Part shown: piece after piece, positions 56,940-64,000 of the stretch
How positions within the stretch are numbered: the first letter of the stretch is position 1
Layout of the letters: every line of letters begins with the position of its first letter
DNA from: Apophysomyces variabilis
Lineage: Eukaryota; Mucoromycota; Mucoromycetes; Mucorales; Mucoraceae
Length of the DNA stretch: 64,000 bases
Direction of reading: 5' to 3'
Assembly (NCBI GenBank): GCA_002749535.1
Contig: MZZL01000376.1
Span: 620,001-684,000 of the forward strand
Notes under the pieces: generated by a model
The model's database searches: none
Seen by the model: only the letters and a program-made list of their open reading frames with translations
Told to the model about the DNA's origin: nothing
Position numbers and translations under genes: made by a program

Positions 56940-59024
56940 ATGGGACGCATCAACAAAAGACAGCGACTTGCTAGAAACCGTGCTCGAAACGAAACTGGAA
57001 ATCAGTTTCTGACTGTAACTGCTGAGTATCAGCAGATCACACAAGCGCCTGATCAGAGCTCAGAAGATAACATGCTGTTGGAAGCTGATGAGATTACAGA
57101 TTATGAGCTTCTAAACAATTTAGGAACAGCTGACGATAGCCGTGACGAATTAGACGTACCGGTGTTCCCTATTAAGTGGTCCCCTAATATTCCTTCTAGT
57201 CGCCGTTACTGGGGTACAGCTCGAACAACAAGATTGTACCGCCAGAAGAAGAGCGAAGAAATGGCAAGGGGCAGTATGAAAATTACTAGCTTCTTTAAAA
57301 GCGATGTTAAGCTTCTAGATAACCCAGAATGCCCTGAAGAAGATGAGAATGATGTTGGAGTATACGATGAAGAAGAAGGGGCAATCATGTCAATGGATGA
57401 GGCTTTGGACAAGCTGTCTGAGGTCACCGTACCTCATATGAACCAGAAAACTGCTGCTAAGCGTCAATTATCTGACTATGAGCTTGCTAAGTATCGTGGT
57501 GTCACTGTGTACTTCATGGGTTTATTGGATGGAAAGAAGAAAATGATTGCCTCACAGGAAGCTGCTAAGGTAGCTTGGGCAAAGCCTTCTCAGCACTATC
57601 GAGCCACAGCAATCAGAGCCTACGCAAAAGAATATCTGAGGTTCGGGAGTCTTACACCGCACCAACAAGGCAAACATGCCAAGCGAGTATCTCTGTTAAA
57701 TGATGAGGATATTAAAGCGGCAGCGTTAGATTGGCTTATGCGTACGAAGCCAGAGAAACGAGGACTACTTGAGCTAACTAAGTATTTGAATGATACTGCT
57801 ATTCCCAACATATTAGGAGTCCCGGGAAAAATACACTTGACGGTGCTTAGAAACTATATGTATGAATGGGGATACACGTATAGGAAACACAGCAAAGATG
57901 TCTTTTTTGACGGACATGAGCGTGAAGATATTGTAGAATATCGAAGAAAATGGGCTGCGCGTATGATGGAATACAAAAAACTAATGGAAGATTACGAAGA
58001 CAATGGAGAAGCGAGTCCCAAACTGCTACAGATCCCCACTAATGCCAAAAGAATCGTCATGGTTACTCACGACGAAGCAACTTTCTATTCCAACGACTCT
58101 AGAAGCAATTTGTGGCTGCTAGAAGATGAGCATCCGATTCGCAAAAAGAATCCCGGTCAATCCATCATGGTGAGCGAGTTTCAGTGCCCCTGTCATGGCA
58201 CGATGCGAAGTGGGGCATGGGAATCCAGAAAGATCTTCTATGCTGGTACGAACCGTGATGGCTACTGGTCATCAAAAAACATGGTAGAGCAATTAAAAAC
58301 TGATGCCATTCGTTTATTTGAATTGCTTCATCCCGATTGCAAAGCTTTGTTTATCTTTGACCAATCTAGCAATCATTGCGCATATTCCCCAACAGCACGA
58401 GTTGCGTCAAAATTTGGCCTCAATGACCGAGTGCTCAAAGAAGATGATCCTAAGGATATCCGATCTGGATGGTATATGTGCGAGGGCAGAAAGGTTGCCC
58501 AAAGTTTCTACGATTTGCAAATTGAAAAGAGAAGGAACAGAAAGGGTGTGGTAAAGGAATACAGAACTTGGAAACTGAAAGGCATTCGCCGTATTCTGGA
58601 GGAACGAGGACTTGGACGATGGGAAGAATTCGAAGCGAAGAAGCAGAAGTGGAAAGCGAAGTGTGGACAGTCCAGTCCAGCACCGGAAAACGGCTGCTGC
58701 CCATTCCATATACTTCAAGCGCAGCCTGACTTTGTTTCACAGAAGTCAGCACTTCAAGAAGCTGTAGAGAGGGCTGGGCACATATTCGAGATGTACCCAA
58801 AGTACCACTGTGAAACCAACTGGATCGAGAGATACTGGGGAGCGGCGAAATGGATTGCACGTCGTGAATGTGACTACTCTTACGCTTCACTTCGTCAGAA
58901 TCTTCCTAGTTTTCTTGATCAGATTTCAGTACCACAGATTCGTCGCTTTTATAAACGCTGCTGGAAATACATAGAAGCATACAGCAAGACAGATGATGGC
59001 AAAGCTGCGTATAAAGAGGTTTAA
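56940..59024 (+). CDS. Fungal DDE-superfamily transposase, intronless and intact
   Basis: 694 residues, no introns, no stops. The DDE core is recognisable: VMVTHDEATFYSNDSR (Asp near 377), ALFIFDQSSNHCAYSP (Asp near 474) and KYHCETNWIERYWGAAKW (Glu near 630). Supporting blocks: PGQSIMVSEFQCPCHG, NRDGYWSSKNMVEQL and CCPFHILQAQPDFVSQKSAL. The last two patterns are typical of a large fungal family annotated as DDE endonucleases, which I know mainly from basidiomycetes. Compared with Tc1, there is an insert of about 150 residues between the second Asp and the Glu, including a cysteine pair. I did not find terminal inverted repeats or a target duplication, so the element limits are unknown. Confidence 0.85.
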   Translation: MGRINKRQRLARNRARNETGNQFLTVTAEYQQITQAPDQSSEDNMLLEADEITDYELLNNLGTADDSRDELDVPVFPIKWSPNIPSSRRYWGTARTTRLYRQKKSEEMARGSMKITSFFKSDVKLLDNPECPEEDENDVGVYDEEEGAIMSMDEALDKLSEVTVPHMNQKTAAKRQLSDYELAKYRGVTVYFMGLLDGKKKMIASQEAAKVAWAKPSQHYRATAIRAYAKEYLRFGSLTPHQQGKHAKRVSLLNDEDIKAAALDWLMRTKPEKRGLLELTKYLNDTAIPNILGVPGKIHLTVLRNYMYEWGYTYRKHSKDVFFDGHEREDIVEYRRKWAARMMEYKKLMEDYEDNGEASPKLLQIPTNAKRIVMVTHDEATFYSNDSRSNLWLLEDEHPIRKKNPGQSIMVSEFQCPCHGTMRSGAWESRKIFYAGTNRDGYWSSKNMVEQLKTDAIRLFELLHPDCKALFIFDQSSNHCAYSPTARVASKFGLNDRVLKEDDPKDIRSGWYMCEGRKVAQSFYDLQIEKRRNRKGVVKEYRTWKLKGIRRILEERGLGRWEEFEAKKQKWKAKCGQSSPAPENGCCPFHILQAQPDFVSQKSALQEAVERAGHIFEMYPKYHCETNWIERYWGAAKWIARRECDYSYASLRQNLPSFLDQISVPQIRRFYKRCWKYIEAYSKTDDGKAAYKEV

Positions 59025-60230
59025 AAATTCACAAATCGCAGATATCTATCACACCGGCGCATTGGTTGCGATGATTAACCATTCTGTTTAAAACAGCCAA
59101 TAAAGCCTACTATGACATTTGTCATGCGACCCTTAGTGTGCAATAAGGGAAAAGCGCTTCATTCTAAAATACCTATTTCCTTATATGGTTTCGGAGTTTA
59201 AGAGACCAAATTCTGACAAAATAAAGTTTTTATGATTTAAATCAGCATGCACCATAGCGAGTTCGGATACCAATATTGACGATATAGCGAAGAATCTCGG
59301 TAAAATAGAGAAGATAATATCGAAGATCCGCAGAAACCGAGTGCTTTTATTAAGCTATCTTGGACAAGCTGGATAGGATCCATAGATGCCTACATAATAA
59401 GCGGAATATCAAATTAAATGAATTGACTACTCTGTTGTAATTTGTCTCCGTAGAAAGACTACACCGAGCCGGTCAGCTAAAGACTCCTTAACTCAGAAGT
59501 ACATTGCACAGCGTTCTTGTTTCTCATGGTAACTAAGTTCCTGCATAAGTCATACACAAGCAATCAGCAGCAAGGAGTTAGTGTGGTTTCTCGGCTAGTC
59601 TTTACATGCACAAGTTGTTGGATCACTTTCTTTAATCTGCTGTTGCTAACTCTATATCCGACATGTTCCATTGCCGGACTTGTCACGATTTAGGTCATTG
59701 CTACAATAGCTTACATTTGAAGATACATTGAACAATAAGATGCGACATAAACAAGTCTATTAGATCAATAAAGAATGGCACCAAGAGGTTGTACGACATG
59801 TAAAATGCGGATTGGCTAAATGGACTCGAACGAGGAATGATACACTAACAGAGTACCGGATTCCGGTTACATATATTTGTTACAACCAAGGGGCCACCTA
59901 CGATGCAAAGGAAAGGTTGTTTCGGCATCGGTACTATTCTCGCGCCGCTCGTCAACATATTATCTAACGAGACACCTATTCCCGACAGGCTTCCGGCAGA
60001 ATCGACAGAAGGGATCGCTTGTGTTTAATAGAATGCCGCAGTAATTATAGACAAAGTTTATACTTATAGCAGTAAAATGAACTAAAATAACACCGAGCGT
60101 ACGGACAATGGCTGTAACACAGGGTACTATGTTCAATGTTGCAGACATCTTTGCGTAACCATGACATGCCATACTGCCAAGCCCATGGCGCAATTTAGTA
60201 ACATATAAAATAAGCCATCTGAGAAGCAAG
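59025..60230. other. Intergenic between transposase and second F-box gene
   Basis: No gene found. Near 59810-59880 a sequence with a B-box-like CGTTCGAGTCC on the minus strand lacks the rest of a cloverleaf. The last 200 bp resemble the region before the first F-box gene. Confidence 0.45.
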
Positions 60231-61964
60231 TTGATGATGATGGATGGTTTATCTCTTGAGGATAACTTCCGTTGTTTATCGCTAAGTGTAGCTAATAGCA
60301 AGCTACCCAATGAAATCCTCGCTAACGTCGCTCGTCGATTGCCAGCAAAGACATTGGTCATTGCTGTTGTTGTGTGTCGTGCATGGAATATTGCGATGAC
60401 ATCCGAATTGTATCGTTCGATTACAACATATTCAAAACAACAGTTTGAAATGCTCATCCTCACCCTTATCGAGACTAATCCAGACAAACGACTTGCTCAG
60501 TACGTGCGCGAGCTAACAATGGCGGATGAAGGTTACAACTGCAGAATGGAAGATTTGTTGGAGGCATTTCCGGACAGCATTAAACGTCTGGATTGGTGTA
60601 CTCTTTTCCCAAAAGATGGACACCCTGTGAGAATACGAATCAACTACTGCTTCCGGAACTTGAATGGCACTCCAATTAATTTTCTTCAAGCTCGACTTTG
60701 TAACTTATTTATGCAAATCCAAGATTCACAAACTGCATGGATGGATATGGTCTCGGAAATTGGGTCTATAGAAGAACTTGTAGTTGACTTTGTTCCTTAC
60801 AATGGCCCAAGGCCAACTGTATCCTTTCTTCAGTTGGAGCAGCTCCATAATCGTTTATCACGGTTACACAAGCTTCACTTTACACGCGTTACTTTTGTTG
60901 GAAAGTTGCCAGAACATATCCAACCTTGTCATAATATTCGCGATCTAAAGCTCCAAGTGAAAAATGGCAAGGGATGGGGACAATATTTCGGTCGAAAATA
61001 CACACGTCTCTGTAAATTAGAGCTACGAGACGAAACATATGCTGACTACGATCACGATTACGATAGGATCGCGGAGAGCAAAGCATTGGTGTTATCTTAT
61101 CAAAATCTTGAAAAGTGTCGTATCAATAACCTCTCCTATGAGGATTTGGAGATGCTGGCACCCATACGAGCAAAACTAACATATATGTCGTATGACCACG
61201 ACTATTGGTTTTCGGAACCATATCTCAGCTTTCATCTAACGATCACTGCAGTAACAATTCGGTACTCTTATGACTACGAAACTGTGCAAGAAACCATGGA
61301 AGGCTTGAGAGCTTGTCCATTACTACAGGATTTAGAATGGATCTGTAACCCGAATGAACTGTGCATTGATTGGATACTAGAACAGTTACAAAACCTGCAG
61401 CGTTTGCGCATCCAAGCCCGCCACATTTGTTTAAAGGGAAACTACGATTCAGCTATTCATCACCGACTGACGACGCTGGATCTGACAGGCAACCGTATAG
61501 ACAATGATGTGTATCTGTATTTGTCGCAGTATAGTCCTCGGATCCGTCATCTTGTTTGTGCTTACGGAGAGCATATTGATAACCAAGTTACAATCTATTA
61601 CCCTAACCTGAGTTTAAGAACTTTGAGTGTATTTAGCCAACATGATTGTATATTCAAGTTCACGCAAATGAATGAAGAGGAACGCAGACAAGAGCACAAG
61701 AACAGATATTTTGATCAAGAAAGCGAAAAACATAGCGTGCCGGGCCATACCGAATTCTTGCATGTCTCACATTATCCAGTCCTTGAAATAAGCGCTACAG
61801 AAGCGAACAATATCATTGACAAGCTTTGTGCATTTCATACCGATCCATCCCAAGCAAATAGCCGAGCACTGGATGCAGTTTTGACTGTTCCTATCATATC
61901 CATTGTATGCCAATATTTGATGGCATGCCAGCTAAACTATGTGAGAGTCTTATCTGGAGAGTGA
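60231..61964 (+). CDS. F-box/leucine-rich-repeat-like protein, paralogue 2
   Basis: Intronless, 577 residues. The F-box SKLPNEILANVARRLPAKTL followed by VIAVVVCRAWNIAM is nearly the same as in the gene at 48723. Similarity continues to the end (KRLAQYVRELTMAD; LFPKDGHPVRIRI; PEHIQPCHNIRDLKLQV; CIFKFTQMNEEERRQEH), but the bodies have diverged clearly, so this is an older duplicate than the identical fragment at the window edge. It is expected to act as an SCF substrate receptor. Start at the first ATG; a second Met follows immediately. Confidence 0.85.
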   Translation: MMMMDGLSLEDNFRCLSLSVANSKLPNEILANVARRLPAKTLVIAVVVCRAWNIAMTSELYRSITTYSKQQFEMLILTLIETNPDKRLAQYVRELTMADEGYNCRMEDLLEAFPDSIKRLDWCTLFPKDGHPVRIRINYCFRNLNGTPINFLQARLCNLFMQIQDSQTAWMDMVSEIGSIEELVVDFVPYNGPRPTVSFLQLEQLHNRLSRLHKLHFTRVTFVGKLPEHIQPCHNIRDLKLQVKNGKGWGQYFGRKYTRLCKLELRDETYADYDHDYDRIAESKALVLSYQNLEKCRINNLSYEDLEMLAPIRAKLTYMSYDHDYWFSEPYLSFHLTITAVTIRYSYDYETVQETMEGLRACPLLQDLEWICNPNELCIDWILEQLQNLQRLRIQARHICLKGNYDSAIHHRLTTLDLTGNRIDNDVYLYLSQYSPRIRHLVCAYGEHIDNQVTIYYPNLSLRTLSVFSQHDCIFKFTQMNEEERRQEHKNRYFDQESEKHSVPGHTEFLHVSHYPVLEISATEANNIIDKLCAFHTDPSQANSRALDAVLTVPIISIVCQYLMACQLNYVRVLSGE

Positions 61965-62756
61965 GCGTGGTGGTCAGATATAGCTGTCTGTTGTTTGGAT
62001 GAACACAGTGGCGAAAGCAAAATAAAAGGATTCTAGCCTAATATCTCATTTATCGTATGAGCAATGGACAAAACGACTGAGCAAATAGAAATAATCTTTT
62101 GCTGATATGAATACAATAAAGAATGGCAGCTCGTTTGAATATGCTGCAGGAGAGCTCTCGTTATATAGGAATTAGCAAGCTTGCATTTCTGCATCACAAC
62201 TTTCAAATACTGTTGATCAAGCTTTTAAACAGTTTAGCAAATGGTAGTCAGGAATTTATACCAGCAGTGTAATCACCCACAGGACTTCAGTCAAAAATTT
62301 TGGACACCAGTGGTCAAATTGTACCCCTGCCCGTGAGTTAGATAAAATATTGATCAACGCAAGCACACCATTTTGCTAGCCGCGCTAATTACATTGTTTC
62401 TAATGTTGACAAGCTGATAACTACCAGAGCTTCTAATCAAAGCAAATGTTTGCCGTATGTCACCAAATCAATAATCCAAGAAATACTTAAAGAAGCAGAC
62501 TCAGAAAAGGTATATTATGTTTATGGTTATGCATACATAAAACTATGGAATATCTTTCACAGCGCATTTTGACAGATTATGTTCTGGCTGCCAACTGCAA
62601 AAGTGCCATGCTGTATACTTCAGCGTGATACGGCTTGCGAACCAAGGTTATTACCACTGGCGCTAGCAACTGAGGCAACTACTTCGCAAAAACGTACACA
62701 TAGCTAAGTGCGTGCCTTGGTTTTTGAAGATAACTCGGTTAAAATTTGGAAAAGAA
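61965..62756. other. Intergenic, no gene seen
   Basis: 3' flank of paralogue 2 running into the decayed third copy. No open frame of note. Confidence 0.45.
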
Positions 62757-63031
62757 TAAAGCACCCTGATCGAAGTTTGCGACGGTTCAAATATGGCGTG
62801 GAAACAATTGCAAATACAAAATTCCATGCAGATGAATGGGATAAAATATATTCAGGAATACAGAAGCAGATATTGAGGATCAAGTAGACATTATAACGTA
62901 TTGCGTTACGCGGAACCGTTAGAGAAACCCGTTGTTCTGTCGTCTAGAACAAGTATGTTCTTTAGTAAGATTCGCGCGTTCAACACGTATGCCCCAGAAG
63001 AACTGTTTCAATATATCTTCGGTACTATCTA
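62757..63031 (+). pseudogene. Decayed third F-box paralogue, C-terminal fragment
   Basis: Remnants in shifting frames follow the C-terminal order of the two intact genes: RSLRRFKYGV, CRWMG/QMNGIKYIQEYRSRY, then SKIRAFNTYAPEELFQYIF, corresponding to SLKYLEV, QMNEEERIQEYKSRY and DKLRAFKLESS in paralogue 1. There is at least one frame change and one stop. No N-terminal half was found. Confidence 0.55.
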
Positions 63032-63038
63032 ACTACCT

Positions 63039-64000
63039 CACGATAACTGTGATCATTCATCATATCGAACTTTGCAAGCTGGGGTTCATTGCCCATCCCG
63101 CCTGAACTTGAGCGGGCCGTTGCCAGTAATACAGTAGATTTAAAGAGCGAATTTGATATTTCGTTGTGATTGGATATCCATCTATTCATGCAACCTTAAT
63201 TTATGATAACCTTATCGGCACCTGTCTATACCATAAGAATGGCCACTTTTACTTGGTTTAGCAAGTGTAGTTGACTAACTAATAGATTCCTATGTTTGTC
63301 TCTGTCACAGAAAGAAACGGGTAGCAAATGAAATCAAATGAGTGAAACCATACTAAGCTTTAATGTAGAATCACTGCTCCCTTCAGCTGGTATTCCTCCA
63401 CAAAATGACATATAATGGAAACGACAGGAATAGTTAAAGCTCTTTTAAGTGCGCGGTGGTTTTCCTTGGATGATTCTAGCTTAAACGCACGAAGCTTGTC
63501 GATGATCTTGTGAGCTTTGATAGAGGTTATGGCACGAGGCGGAAAATATGGTATGTGCAACCACTCGGTGTGGCCTGACACTCTATGACTTTCCCTCGAC
63601 CCACTGTATCTGCTCTTGTACTCTTGTATACGCTCTTCTTCGTTCATCTGCGTAAACTCGAATATACAGTCGGCCTCGCACCAGACTTCTAAGTACTTCA
63701 AACTCGGGTTAGGGTAATAGATTTTAGGTGAGTTCTCGATTTCTCCTCTGTACGTGCATGTAAGCTGGTTGATCCTAGGACAATAGCGGGATATGTACAA
63801 ATAAACATCGTTTTCGATAAATCGGCCATTCAGACGCAAAGTTCGCAGTTTACAATGAGTAGCTGAACTGTAGTTACCTTTTAAACGAATGTGGTCGGCT
63901 TCAATGTACAGACGTTGCAGATTAGGTAATTCGTGGAGTATCCGATCCAAGCAAAGCGAATTCGAACGATGAAACCATTCCAAGTCCTGCAGCAATGGAC
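63039..64000 (-). repeat. Inverted duplicate, copy 2 (pairs with 49789-50750)
   Basis: Exact reverse complement, collinear without indels, running off the right window edge; its inner limit at 63039 corresponds to the base before the N at 50751. Confidence 0.93.
63360..64000 (-). CDS. F-box/LRR protein C-terminal part, copy of the gene at 48723 (5' part outside window)
   Basis: The open frame enters from the right edge and ends at 63360. The protein is identical to the last 212 residues of paralogue 1 (LQDLEWFHRSNSLCLDRIL through the end EEYQLKGAVILH). Whether a full second gene exists depends on sequence beyond the window. If the duplication is an assembly artefact, this is the same locus shown twice. 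Confidence 0.75.
   Translation of the reverse strand, partial: PLLQDLEWFHRSNSLCLDRILHELPNLQRLYIEADHIRLKGNYSSATHCKLRTLRLNGRFIENDVYLYISRYCPRINQLTCTYRGEIENSPKIYYPNPSLKYLEVWCEADCIFEFTQMNEEERIQEYKSRYSGSRESHRVSGHTEWLHIPYFPPRAITSIKAHKIIDKLRAFKLESSKENHRALKRALTIPVVSIICHFVEEYQLKGAVILH

Noticed and set aside
59805..59880. Possible tRNA on the minus strand
   Set aside because: B-box-like sequence only; the cloverleaf cannot be completed.
59960..60487. Minus-strand 175-codon frame
   Set aside because: Overlaps the start of the F-box gene on the other strand and has no family features.

Overview
The window comes from a filamentous fungus, most likely a Mucoromycota/Mucorales species. The genes are split by many short (about 45-100 nt) GT-AG introns. 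Housekeeping proteins are clearly fungal, and several repeated families (Fanzor-like relics, a WRKY-like factor, a MACPF-like/Sel1 protein, F-box/leucine-rich proteins) are ones I associate with Mucorales. This assignment rests on recognised families, not on a search. I rebuilt exon models by hand; for all models given with exon lists the summed coding length is a multiple of three with no internal stop, except the SQOR gene, which runs off the window.

Left part (1-7 kb): sulfide:quinone oxidoreductase (cut by the window edge), the tRNA wobble-uridine methyltransferase Trm9, a tiny membrane protein, and a mitochondrial ACOT9-type acyl-CoA thioesterase. From 7.4 to 15.2 kb is a repeat-rich block: a decayed repeated-family gene carrying a short palindromic insertion, decayed 0.28-kb tandem repeats, a tRNA-Pro(CGG), a 51-bp minisatellite with a 102-bp higher-order unit, and an apparently intact hAT transposon. 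From 16.2 to 22.2 kb is a conserved cluster: an RRM plus zinc-knuckle SR splicing factor, the autophagy PROPPIN Atg18/WIPI, and the 18S rRNA-maturation factor Nop9.

From 22.2 to 29.2 kb is a second mobile block: a decayed Fanzor (eukaryotic TnpB-like, RNA-guided nuclease family) whose 3' side carries a diverged Tc1-type terminal repeat, a solo LTR with a 5-bp target duplication, and a complete Tc1/mariner element (DD34E, about 60-bp terminal repeats, TA duplication). From 30.1 to 41.6 kb are host genes: a 1451-residue protein with three MACPF-like modules and Sel1-type repeats, rRNA-processing factor Efg1, a WRKY-like zinc-finger protein, a His-rich protein and a glutathione S-transferase.

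The right part (41.6-64 kb) is mostly gene-poor: a 5.5-kb stretch without a recognisable gene, a second and different Fanzor-like relic, two intact F-box paralogues and one decayed one, a self-sufficient CYP505-type P450/reductase fusion with an extra N-terminal domain, and an intronless DDE transposase. The end of the window is a perfectly collinear inverted copy of the 3' part of the first F-box gene. That match stops exactly at the only ambiguous base (N, 50751), so either a very recent inverted duplication or an assembly join is present.

The most interesting material is the pair of Fanzor-like relics, one beside a Tc1-like terminal repeat; the triple MACPF-like/Sel1 protein; and the CYP505 enzyme with its N-terminal extension.
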